A DNA stretch of 8,363 bases from DAIRUS01 sp036803205. Lineage in GTDB: Bacteria > Patescibacteriota > Minisyncoccia > Minisyncoccales > GBS-2. Position 1 is the stretch's first letter. Every line of letters begins with the position of its first letter. The notes below the pieces were generated by a model. It saw only the letters and a program-made list of their open reading frames with translations, was not told the DNA's origin and did no database searches. The stretch is from the NCBI GenBank assembly GCA_036803205.1, contig DAIRUS010000017.1, positions 1-8,363 of the forward strand, given 5' to 3'. Made by a program: the position numbers and the translations under genes. Positions 1 through 6,681 of this stretch are shown piece by piece.

Positions 1-393
1 TTAGCCTTGCGGCCGTACTTCCCAGGCGGGACACTTAACGCGTTAGCTTCGCCACTTGAAGGGTCGACACTTCAAGCAGCTAGTATCCATCGTTTAGGGC
101 GTGGAATACAAGGGTATCTAATCCTTTTTTATGCCCACGCTTTCGTCCCTCAGCGTCAGGACCGCCCCAGCTGACTGCCTTCGCTTTTGGTGTTCCGGCA
201 GATATCAACGGATTTCACCCCTACACCTGCCGTTCCGTCAGCCTCTAGCGTCCTCTAGTCGGATAGTATCTAAAGCACCCCTCAGATTGAGTCCGAGGTT
301 TTTAACCTTAGACTTTTCCGACCGCCTACGGACCCTTTACGCCCAGTAAATCCGGATAACGCTTGCGGGTTCTGTCTTACCGCGGCTGCTGGC

Positions 394-742
394 TAAATTA
401 TAATTTTTCAATAATTTGGACTATATCATCACCGAACACATAATTTATGTGTTCGGGCCCGGCGTATTATGGCAGTTTAAAAACTCCCTGCCATCTTGGC
501 CTAAACCTCAGTCTCTGAGGGGCTAATTACAATGGAGGTAATTTATAGGAAAACATTTTATTATCTCTCTTTGTCTTTGCTTTAAAGGTATTCTTACCTG
601 GAAGTCTTATTCCTCCATTACAACTTCCTCCATTATAACAGCTTCCCTGCGGATTGTTTAGGGCAAATCTTGAATTTATATCAAGATGCGGTAACCCTAA
701 ATTCCCCGCATATAAGCCGAGTTTTAATTCTGCGCCATTTGC
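394..742 (-). ncRNA. Group I intron in 16S helix 18 (after U516), without ORF
   Basis: A 349-nt insertion splits the universal GTGCCAGC block. The group I core can be traced on the minus strand. P1 is exon AATTCTGT (750-743) with internal guide GCAGAATT (733-726), including the U-G wobble at the splice site. P3 is GGCTTA (718-713) with TAGGCC (503-498). P4 is TGCGG (710-706) with CCGCA (652-648). P5 is TTTAGGG (701-695) with CCCTAAA (663-657). P6 is a 12-bp helix, 638-627 with 538-527. P7 is GACT (513-510) with AGTC (422-419), inside the typical TCAGAGACT and GATATAGTCC elements. P8 is ATGGCAG with CTGCCAT (494-488/475-469). P9 is AAATTAT with ATAATTT (417-411/401-395). P10 is TGGC (737-734) with 3' exon GCCA. 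An extra 10-bp hairpin lies at 456-432. There is no homing-endonuclease frame. The ends could instead be 393-741, because a G occurs at both junctions. Self-splicing is inferred from structure, not shown. Confidence 0.93.
609..638 (-). repeat. 15-nt tandem duplication of the P6 5' strand inside the intron
   Basis: TTATAATGGAGGAAG (638-624) is followed directly by TTGTAATGGAGGAAT (623-609), with two differences. Both copies can pair with CCTCCATTGTAA (538-527): the first gives 12 bp with one wobble, the second about 9-10 bp. This could come from slippage during P6 expansion and gives the intron two alternative P6 registers. Confidence 0.7.
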
Positions 743-811
743 ACAGAATTAGCACCCGCTTATTCCTGGAGTACTGTCAGTCTCTGGCGAGACTTCATCC
801 TCCAGAAAAGA

Positions 812-849
<38 letters not shown>

Positions 850-1160
850 CGCTGGTTCAGGGTTTCCCCCATTGACCAAGATTCTCGACTGCTGCCTCCC
901 GTAGGAGTATAGCCCGTGTCTCAGTGCTATTGTTGGGGAACAAGCTCTCACTTCCCCTACCCGTCATTGCCTTGGTAGGCCATTACCCTACCAACTAGCT
1001 GATAGGCCGCGGGCCGATCTCAGAGCGGTTGGATTTCTCCTTCCTTTTACCCTTCATTACTTTTGTAACAAAGGGGCTATGGGGAATTAGCCCAGATTTC
1101 TCTAGGTTATACCCATCTCTGAGGTTCGTTACCCACGTGTTACTAACCCGTTTGCCGCTA

Positions 1161-1197
1161 ATGCAACTACCAACCTCTAACCACCAACTTCCAACAA
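1161..1197. repeat. IVS inverted repeat, distal copy
   Basis: 37 nt made of CCAAC-like units, beginning ATGCAACTACCAACC on the plus strand. It pairs with 1574-1610: about 29 of 37 positions are Watson-Crick and most of the rest are G-U wobbles when read as minus-strand RNA. The pattern fits selection on RNA pairing rather than a fresh DNA duplication. Confidence 0.8.
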
Positions 1198-1198
1198 T

Positions 1199-1558
1199 TT
1201 ATTTTTGTCTAAGCTTCTTTGAAAATCCTCCTAATTGATTAGTTATGTTTAATGCTCTCTCTTCTGCCTCTTTAAATTCATCTTTATTTATTAAAGTTTC
1301 CTTGTCTGCCACTTCATATCCCGCCATCGTTTCATTTATTGAGCCCAAAGAATTTTCAATATATCGATTGAAATCCTTATCAGATCTTTTGGCAGAACCC
1401 TCGGCAATATTCAATACTACTGAAAGAGAACCGTTTCTCATCTGACGCCTAAGGTAGTCGAAATCTCTGGAAAATTTTTTAGTTATCCTAATAATAAATC
1501 GATGAAATTCAATCGCCCCCTGATAAACTCTAAATTTCCGAAATCTGAAAGCCAGTCT
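1199..1558 (-). CDS. Four-helix-bundle protein of rRNA intervening sequences (S23/IVP family), start defective or non-AUG
   Basis: The open frame encodes about 119 residues. It contains the family pattern: FRVYQGAIEFHRFI, then KKFSRDFDYLRRQMRNGS, then the hallmark VLNIAEGSAKRSDKDFNRY, then SLGSINETMAGYEVA and a final helix ending near GGFSKKLRQK. Family members are about 115-130 aa, bundle four helices, and are encoded within rRNA insertions; their molecular role is unknown. The only in-frame ATG (1441-1439) would give 80 aa and lose the first helix, although the 39 upstream codons clearly match the family. Those codons contain no ATG, GTG or TTG, only CTG at codon 2, and an in-frame TGA sits at 1561-1559. 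An out-of-frame ATG at 1562 would give a normal protein of about 120 aa if one base near 1550 were skipped. So this is a recently frameshifted gene, a non-AUG start, or a sequence error. It is embedded in rRNA, so any translation would be from precursor or excised RNA. Confidence 0.72.
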   Translation of the reverse strand, partial: RLAFRFRKFRVYQGAIEFHRFIIRITKKFSRDFDYLRRQMRNGSLSVVLNIAEGSAKRSDKDFNRYIENSLGSINETMAGYEVADKETLINKDEFKEAEERALNITNQLGGFSKKLRQK

Positions 1559-1573
1559 TCATTTTAACAACTT

Positions 1574-1610
1574 TTGTTGGCAGTTGGAAGCTGGAGGTTG
1601 ATAGCTGCAT
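1574..1610. repeat. IVS inverted repeat, proximal copy
   Basis: Partner of 1161-1197. On the minus strand it reads ATGCAGCTATCAACC onward and continues directly from the helix 6 stem of the 16S rRNA. The candidate ATG of the IVS protein lies 12 nt inside it (1562-1560). The predicted long duplex is the expected kind of RNase III substrate. Confidence 0.8.
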
Positions 1611-1710
1611 CCGCTCGACTTGCATGCCTTATCCACGCCGCCAGCGTTCATCCTGGACCAGGATCAAATCCTCAAATAAAACTTTTGTCGGGGCAACTCT
1701 AAGAAACTAA

Positions 1711-1740
1711 TTATTAACTTTTTAAAGTTCTTTCCAGCAA
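1711..1740 (-). promoter_or_regulatory. Possible second rRNA promoter (P2)
   Basis: TTGCTG (1740-1735) and TAATAA (1716-1711) are separated by 18 bases. Initiation would fall near 1704, about 25 nt before the 16S 5' end. The -35 begins 2 bases after the terminator-like hairpin at 1742-1770, which would make sense if the first transcript often stopped there. The match is only moderate and the area is AT-rich. Confidence 0.3.
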
Positions 1741-1741
1741 C

Positions 1742-1770
1742 AAAAATCAGGAAAAGACTTCCTGATTTTT
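1742..1770. terminator. 12-bp hairpin with U-rich arm in the rRNA leader
   Basis: AAAAATCAGGAA (1742-1753) pairs perfectly with TTCCTGATTTTT (1759-1770) around a 5-nt loop. It has a terminal T run on either strand (seven Ts on plus, five on minus), so it resembles a bidirectional intrinsic terminator. Nothing on the plus strand needs terminating. On the minus strand it lies between the strong promoter and the 16S gene, so it may be an attenuator bypassed by antitermination, the end of a short leader transcript, or one arm of an rRNA processing structure. Confidence 0.6.
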
Positions 1771-1816
1771 TTCGTCTTTTCTTTACACCCAATTTCAACC
1801 CTAATTCATAAGCATT

Positions 1817-1852
1817 TTAACATCCGCAACCTTTTTTCTTTTTCTTTGCCAT
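1817..1852 (-). CDS. Candidate 11-residue leader micro-ORF (MAKKKKKGCGC)
   Basis: ATG at 1852-1850 opens an 11-codon frame ending in TAA. It encodes a run of five lysines followed by GCGC, a CxC pair. It starts about 13 nt after the predicted start of transcription from the promoter at 1872-1899 and ends before the hairpin at 1742-1770, so promoter, ORF and terminator-like hairpin form a self-contained unit. No clear Shine-Dalgarno sequence is present. A frame this short can arise by chance; position and composition are the only support. I do not recognise the peptide. Confidence 0.25.
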   Translation of the reverse strand: MAKKKKKGCGC

Positions 1853-1871
1853 AAGTCTTTACTCTGTTCTA

Positions 1872-1899
1872 ATTTTAGCTTGCCTAAAACTTTTGTCAA
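1872..1899 (-). promoter_or_regulatory. Sigma-70-type promoter for the rRNA operon
   Basis: A perfect -35 TTGACA (1899-1894) and -10 TAAAAT (1877-1872) are separated by 16 bases. Transcription would start near 1865 on the minus strand, about 185 nt before the 16S 5' end. It is the best promoter match in the window and lies in the nusG-16S gap, as expected for an rRNA operon with its own promoter. Confidence 0.75.
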
Positions 1900-1955
1900 G
1901 TCCTTAATCTTTCCTTCCCCTTGTCTGATTCTAAATTTTTGATGATTTCTGGTTT

Positions 1956-2501
1956 CTAAATTTTCTTTATTTGCAATGAGTCCAATTCCACCGGCGTGTC
2001 CCGACCAAAGATGTTAACCAAAACCTTCACTTTTCCTCTCTCCTCATCAATTTCTGAAACTTTTCCTTCAAAATTTTTAAATGGACCGTCGGTAATTTTG
2101 ACTAAATCGCCAACCCTTACCTCAATTTTATATTGAGGCTCCTCAACCTTCATCCTTTTCATTAAATTTTCTATCTCTTCCTTGGAAACCGGAATAGGAG
2201 TAGTGCCGGCCCCAATAAAACCAGTAACATTGGGGGTATTCCTAACTACATACCAAGAATCATCGGTCACAATCATTTCTACCAAAACATAGCCAGGATA
2301 AATTTTTTCCTCCACTACTTCTCGTCTGCCATTTTTAATTTTTATCTTTTTTTCTTTCGGAACAATGACATTAAAAATTTTGTCTTCCATTCCCAATGAT
2401 TCCACTCGCTGACGCAAATTTTTAGCCACTGACTCTTCGTAACCTGAATAAGTATGAATGACATACCATTTTTTTTCTTTTGGTAATTGTTGTTTCGCCA
2501 T
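1956..2501 (-). CDS. nusG: Transcription termination/antitermination factor NusG
   Basis: A protein of 181 aa, the usual bacterial NusG length. NusG binds the clamp of RNA polymerase, favours processive elongation, and links the polymerase to Rho or to ribosomal protein uS10 through its KOW domain. The NGN domain runs from about residue 11 to 115, with WYVIHTYSGYE (12-22), IYPGYVLVEM (67-76) and NTPNVTGFIG (88-97). The KOW domain follows from about 126, with GDLVKITDGPFKNFEGKV and a final IFGRDTPVELD segment. The start is 10 bases after secE and has only a weak GAG-type ribosome-binding sequence. secE-nusG adjacency is near-universal in bacteria, but the usual rplK-rplA partners do not follow; an rRNA promoter does. 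Confidence 0.97.
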   Translation of the reverse strand: MAKQQLPKEKKWYVIHTYSGYEESVAKNLRQRVESLGMEDKIFNVIVPKEKKIKIKNGRREVVEEKIYPGYVLVEMIVTDDSWYVVRNTPNVTGFIGAGTTPIPVSKEEIENLMKRMKVEEPQYKIEVRVGDLVKITDGPFKNFEGKVSEIDEERGKVKVLVNIFGRDTPVELDSLQIKKI

Positions 2502-2511
2502 AGTTTTTCAC

Positions 2512-2703
2512 TCAAAATATAAATTTCTCCAAAAAAATGGTAAATATATAATCTAAACTACCAAGAACAACAGCAACCATTATTGAAACAATAATCACAA
2601 TTAAAGTGTAGCGCAAGGTCTCCTTTTTGGTCGGCCAATTGACTTTTTTTATTTCCATTTTAACCTCTTTTAAAAAAGTAGTGATTTTAGAAAGTAAATT
2701 CAT
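2512..2703 (-). CDS. secE: Preprotein translocase subunit SecE
   Basis: A 63-aa single-span SecE, the short form found in most bacteria outside the Enterobacteria. SecE clamps the two halves of SecY in the SecYEG membrane channel. The amphipathic conserved segment is EVKMEIKKVNWPTKKET (13-29, with the signature Trp23-Pro24), followed by one transmembrane helix at about 33-50. The stop is TGA, which argues against a recoded UGA in this organism. It sits 18 bases after gyrB and 10 before nusG. SecY is not in the window. Confidence 0.95.
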   Translation of the reverse strand: MNLLSKITTFLKEVKMEIKKVNWPTKKETLRYTLIVIIVSIMVAVVLGSLDYIFTIFLEKFIF

Positions 2704-2721
2704 ACGATTTTACCTAATTAA

Positions 2722-4644
2722 TTAAATATCCAAATTTTTAACCTTCTTGGCATAAGCCTGAATGAATTTCTTTCTCGGCAAAACATCTTTGCCCATCAAA
2801 ATGTCGAAAGTCTTGTCCGCCTCTCGGCTGTCCTCAATAGTAACTTGAAGCAGAATTCGATTTTTAGGATCCATAGTTGTCGACCATAATTCCTCAGCAT
2901 TCATCTCTCCTAAACCTTTATATCTTTGAATAGAAGGCGTTCCTCCTTTTTGTTTTTTCACTGAGTTCAAAATTTTCATTTTCTCTTCCTCGCTATAGGC
3001 ATACTCAATTTGTTTTCCTATTTGAATTTTGTAAAGGGGTGGCTGGGCAATATAAAGGTGGCCCGATTCAATTATTGGCCTAAAGTAGCGATAGAAAAGA
3101 GTCAAAAGTAAAGTCCGAATATGATTTCCATCTACATCAGCGTCGCAGGTTATAATGATTCTATGATATCTTAATTTATCTAAATTAAAATCTTCAGCAA
3201 TAGCAGTTCCTAAGGCAATAACCAAAGATTTAATCTCTTTTGAAGTTAAAATTTTATCTAAACGAGCTCTCTCAACATTCAAAATCTTGCCGCGCAATGG
3301 CAAAATTGCTTGAAAATGTCTATCCCGAGCCTGACGGCTACTACCGCCGGCGCTTTCTCCCTCAACTATATACAATTCACTTTCCTCAGGATTTTTTGAA
3401 GAACAATCAGCTAATTTTCCCGGCAAAGCCAAACCATCTAAAATTCCTTTTCTTAAAATCGTCTCTTTGGCGTTCTTTGCCGCCCTCCTGGCTTTTTGAG
3501 ATAAAATACATTTCTCAATTATAATTTTAGCATCACTCGGATTTCTTTCTAAAAAGTCAGATAAGTGTTCACTAACCACTTGTTCAACAGCTAATTTAGC
3601 TTCCGGGTTGCCCAATTTGGCTTTTGTCTGACCTTCAAATTGAGGCTCTTTAATCTTAATTGAAACCACTCCCGTCAACCCTTCTCTGATATCTTCTCCA
3701 ATGAAATTTTCCTCTTTCTCCTTCAAAAATCCGTTCTTTCGGGCATAATCATTAAATACCCTAGTGACAGCGGTTCGAAATCCAGTTAAATGAGTCCCGC
3801 CTTCTTGAGTATAGATATTATTGGCAAAACTTTCTTCGTAACATTCGTACTCATCAGTATAGCATAAAGCGACTTCAACTAAAGATCCGTTTTTTTCTCC
3901 GAAACCGTAAAAAATATTGGGATGAATGAGGTTTGCGCCTCTAGTTAGGTATTTAAGATAGGAAATAAGCCCTCCTTCAAAATAAAAGGTATAAGAGCTT
4001 TCTGGTTTTAACCTTTTATCAATGACACTAATTTTTATTCCTTTAGTTAAATAAGCCTGCTGTCTTAAATGGGTTAAGATTCTTTTAAGTTCAAATTTTA
4101 TTTCTTTAAAAATTTCCGGATCTGGCTCAAAAACAACAGTCGTTCCTCTCTGCTTACAAGACCCGATTTTTTTAACTTTTGTTATTGGCTTTCCTCGGGA
4201 ATATTCTTGAGCATATCTTATTCCATTGCGACAAACTTCAGCTCTCATCCATTTGGAAAGGGCACAAACAACCGAAACACCAACGCCGTGAAGGCCGCCA
4301 GCGACTTGATAGGCTTTCCCGCCAAATTTTGCTCCAGCATGAAGGGTAGTCATCACCGTTTCCAGGGCCGATTTTTTTGTCTGAGGATGCGTTTCTACCG
4401 GAATTCCTCGGCCATTATCCCAACATTCCACCTTGTTTCCGGGAAGAAGTTTTATGACAATCGTATTAGCAAATCCACCAAGACATTCATCAATTCCATT
4501 ATCAACTACTTCCCAGATTAAATGATGTAAACCATCGGCTCCGGTTGAGCCAATGTACATTGCCGGTCTCTTCCTAACCGGTTCTAAGCCCTCAAGGACA
4601 TAAATATCTTTAGCTTCATAAGTTGTTTCTTTTATAGGATTCAT
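2722..4644 (-). CDS. gyrB: DNA gyrase subunit B
   Basis: A 640-aa type IIA topoisomerase ATPase subunit. With GyrA (not in the window) it introduces negative supercoils using ATP. The GHKL ATPase domain has RPAMYIGS (26-33), the catalytic-base motif EVVDNGIDE (Glu45, Asn49), DNGRGIP (76-82) and the lid GGLHGVGVSVV (116-126). The transducer carries the QTK loop (339-341) contacting ATP. The TOPRIM domain has EGESAGGS (428-435; EGDSAGGS in most relatives) and the metal-binding DADVD (501-505). The C-terminal block QRYKGLGEMN (573-582) and TTMDP end a full-length protein with no large inserts. ParE is the alternative, but length and TOPRIM sequence favour GyrB. The start is 2 bases after the pheT stop, with no evident ribosome-binding site, suggesting translational coupling. 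Placement between pheT and secE is unusual. Confidence 0.96.
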   Translation of the reverse strand: MNPIKETTYEAKDIYVLEGLEPVRKRPAMYIGSTGADGLHHLIWEVVDNGIDECLGGFANTIVIKLLPGNKVECWDNGRGIPVETHPQTKKSALETVMTTLHAGAKFGGKAYQVAGGLHGVGVSVVCALSKWMRAEVCRNGIRYAQEYSRGKPITKVKKIGSCKQRGTTVVFEPDPEIFKEIKFELKRILTHLRQQAYLTKGIKISVIDKRLKPESSYTFYFEGGLISYLKYLTRGANLIHPNIFYGFGEKNGSLVEVALCYTDEYECYEESFANNIYTQEGGTHLTGFRTAVTRVFNDYARKNGFLKEKEENFIGEDIREGLTGVVSIKIKEPQFEGQTKAKLGNPEAKLAVEQVVSEHLSDFLERNPSDAKIIIEKCILSQKARRAAKNAKETILRKGILDGLALPGKLADCSSKNPEESELYIVEGESAGGSSRQARDRHFQAILPLRGKILNVERARLDKILTSKEIKSLVIALGTAIAEDFNLDKLRYHRIIITCDADVDGNHIRTLLLTLFYRYFRPIIESGHLYIAQPPLYKIQIGKQIEYAYSEEEKMKILNSVKKQKGGTPSIQRYKGLGEMNAEELWSTTMDPKNRILLQVTIEDSREADKTFDILMGKDVLPRKKFIQAYAKKVKNLDI

Positions 4645-4646
4645 AT

Positions 4647-6680
4647 TTATTTACGAACTTGCCATCCATTTTCTTCCAAAGTTTTAATAATATTTTGCTG
4701 AATTTGTTCAATTTCTTTTGAAGATAGAACTCGATCTCTGGCTTGATAAATTAAGTGGAAGGTTAAATTTTTCATTCCTTCTGGCAATTCTTCCCCTTCA
4801 TAAATATCAAAAAGGTCAACATCACGAAGTAATTCTCCGCCGCTTCTCTCGATTTCATTTAAAACTTCATCAGCCAAAATTCTTCGAGGAACCAAAACTG
4901 AAAGATCGCGAATGGCGGCCGGATAAGAAGAAATGGGTTGATAAATCGCTTCTTCAGAAGCTAATCGAGATAATTTTTCAAAATCAAGATCAAAAATTGT
5001 TACCTTGTCTTCAATTTTGAAAAAGTCGGTAATTTTGGGAGCAATTTCGCCCAAAAAACCAACTTCTTCATGATTAACTTTTATCTCCGCACATCTCAAG
5101 GGATGCCAAATAGAAATTTCAGTTTCTTCCGGCGTTGGCTGAAATCCATCATACCAAACCTGGGCAATCCCTAAATTTTGGAAAAGAAAGTCAACCACTC
5201 CTTTGGCTTCAAAAAATGCCTTTCCTCTTATTGCCCCTGTTAACCTTCTTTTTTCTTCAAAATTCGGCCTTTTATAAATTTTACCTAACTCAAAAATTTT
5301 TATTTCTTTTAAAAATCTTTGGTTTTTTTGAATATTCTTTAAAAGATGGGGAATAAGGGAAGGTCTTAAATATTTATAATCAGCACTGGTTGGGTTTTCA
5401 AGCTCAATCAGATCTTTGAAATTGAAAATTTCTTTTTCCCTTTCCCCTATGAATGAATAATTATAGGTTTCGGTTAGGCCGGCTTCTTTAAGTGTATCCT
5501 TGGCTATTTTTTCCCAGAAGAGATTAAGATTTTTTTGGGGAGGAATTAAAGTTACTGTTGGGAAAACCAAGGGAATTTTTTGATACCCATAAAGCCTGGC
5601 AATTTCTTCAATCAAATCCTCGGCCAAAGAAATATCCAATCTAAAGGTTGGCACTTCCACTATCAATGTGTTGTCGCTTGAAGGACTGAGCGGTTGAGAA
5701 ACTTTGAACTTCAATCTTTTTAAAATATCCTCTATTTCTTTTTTGGCAATCTTTACCCCCAATAAATTCTCAACATAATCTAAATCTAATCTAATTTTTT
5801 TTGGTAAGAGTTTCTTTGGATAAAAATCAATAAAGCCCTGACAAACATTTCCACCAGCAATTTCCTGAATGAGATAACTAGCCTGATTGATGGCTAATTC
5901 GGCCAAATTTGGATCAATGCCGTGCTCAAAGCGCCAGGAAGCATCGGTTTTCAAATCTATCTTTTTGGAACCAGCTCTAATCGTCTTTTGATTAAAATTA
6001 GCCGACTCTAAAACAATCCGCTTTGTCCTTTTACTTATTTCAGCTTTTTTTCCACCTTTAATTCCAGCAATTGCCAGTGGAGTCTTATCATCAGCAATAA
6101 CTAAGACTTCTTTATCTAATTCATATTTTTCATTGTCAAAGGTTATTATTTTTTCTCCTTTTTGTGCCTTTCTAACAATTATTTTTTTGCCAGCAATTTT
6201 ATCAAAATCAAAAGCATGAAGGGGTTGACCGGTTTCTAACATAACATAATTTAAGATATCAACAACATTATTAATCGGCCTTAAACCACAAACTAAAAGT
6301 TTTTCTCGAATCCATTTTGGCGAAGAATCAATTTTAACATCAAAAATAGTTCTGGCTATATATCTGTAACAATCGTTTTTATTTTTGACTTCAACTTTTA
6401 GAAAATCTTTTGTCTTTAAAGATTTATCCTCTTTTAAGGGATAATTCCTCGTTACCAATTCATAACCTAAAATAGCTCCCACTTCTCTTGCTATTCCCAA
6501 ATGAGAAAAACAGTCCGGTCCTCGATTTGGTAAAACCTCGATATTTAAACCGAAATCGTCGCCAATTTTTTCAATACTTTCAACCTCAAAACTCTTCATG
6601 GTCAAAAAATCTGCCAATTTCTCCGGTTTCGATATTTTTCTCTCAAAAAAAGATTGTAACCAATTATATGAAAAAACCAT
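4647..6680 (-). CDS. pheT: Phenylalanyl-tRNA synthetase beta subunit, lacking the EMAP/OB-fold (B2) domain
   Basis: A 677-aa PheT; typical bacterial PheT is about 790-800. With PheS it forms the (alpha-beta)2 enzyme that charges tRNA-Phe, and its B3/B4 module hydrolyses mischarged Tyr-tRNA-Phe. B1 is present at about 1-42 (FSYNWLQSFF, LADFLTMKSFEVESIE), but the sequence then passes straight to LPNRGPDCFSHLGIAREVGAILG (50-72). The roughly 110-residue OB-fold tRNA-binding B2 domain normally between them is absent. B3/B4 editing region: RPINNVVDILNYVMLETGQP (134-153), AIAGIKGG (203-210) and TDASWRFEHGIDP (245-257). B5 is at about 296-365 and the catalytic-like core B6-B7 at about 385-575. The anticodon-binding FDX-ACB domain is at about 585-676 (SYPAAIRDLSVLV, LFDIYEGEELPEG). 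It starts 1 base after the pheS stop. Confidence 0.95.
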   Translation of the reverse strand: MVFSYNWLQSFFERKISKPEKLADFLTMKSFEVESIEKIGDDFGLNIEVLPNRGPDCFSHLGIAREVGAILGYELVTRNYPLKEDKSLKTKDFLKVEVKNKNDCYRYIARTIFDVKIDSSPKWIREKLLVCGLRPINNVVDILNYVMLETGQPLHAFDFDKIAGKKIIVRKAQKGEKIITFDNEKYELDKEVLVIADDKTPLAIAGIKGGKKAEISKRTKRIVLESANFNQKTIRAGSKKIDLKTDASWRFEHGIDPNLAELAINQASYLIQEIAGGNVCQGFIDFYPKKLLPKKIRLDLDYVENLLGVKIAKKEIEDILKRLKFKVSQPLSPSSDNTLIVEVPTFRLDISLAEDLIEEIARLYGYQKIPLVFPTVTLIPPQKNLNLFWEKIAKDTLKEAGLTETYNYSFIGEREKEIFNFKDLIELENPTSADYKYLRPSLIPHLLKNIQKNQRFLKEIKIFELGKIYKRPNFEEKRRLTGAIRGKAFFEAKGVVDFLFQNLGIAQVWYDGFQPTPEETEISIWHPLRCAEIKVNHEEVGFLGEIAPKITDFFKIEDKVTIFDLDFEKLSRLASEEAIYQPISSYPAAIRDLSVLVPRRILADEVLNEIERSGGELLRDVDLFDIYEGEELPEGMKNLTFHLIYQARDRVLSSKEIEQIQQNIIKTLEENGWQVRK

Positions 6681-6681
6681 A

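Larger units (their letters stand above)
1161..1610 (-). mobile_element. Intervening sequence (IVS) in 16S helix 6, carrying a four-helix-bundle ORF
   Basis: A 450-bp insertion replaces the tip of helix 6 (variable region 1), between AAGTCGAGCGG (ending at 1611) and TAGCGGCAAACGGG (starting at 1160). Its ends are 37-nt imperfect inverted repeats that would extend helix 6 into a long stem. The interior is filled almost exactly by one reading frame, whose stop codon begins 1-2 bases inside the distal repeat. This is the layout of classical rRNA intervening sequences, which in other bacteria (mostly in 23S) are removed by RNase III without religation and leave a fragmented but working rRNA. No group I or group II core is visible here, so excision with fragmentation is more likely than splicing. 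How it spreads is unknown. Confidence 0.85.

Noticed and set aside
131..349. Plus-strand ORF of 72 codons
   Set aside because: It is the antisense of a 16S rRNA exon.
394..742. Possible homing endonuclease inside the group I intron
   Set aside because: The 349-nt intron has no long frame and its length is accounted for by the ribozyme core and hairpins.
1161..1610. The helix 6 insertion as a second self-splicing intron
   Set aside because: No P7/P3-P8 group I elements or group II domain V are visible; the terminal inverted repeats and the ORF family fit an intervening sequence removed by cleavage.
2512..2514. Alternative genetic code with UGA as glycine (Gracilibacteria/SR1)
   Set aside because: secE ends naturally at TGA at the family's usual length, and no in-frame TGA interrupts the other four proteins.
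3240..3524. Plus-strand ORFs over gyrB, pheT and pheS (such as 3240-3524, 4207-4521, 4718-5020, 7421-7681)
   Set aside because: They are antisense shadows of clearly homologous minus-strand genes.
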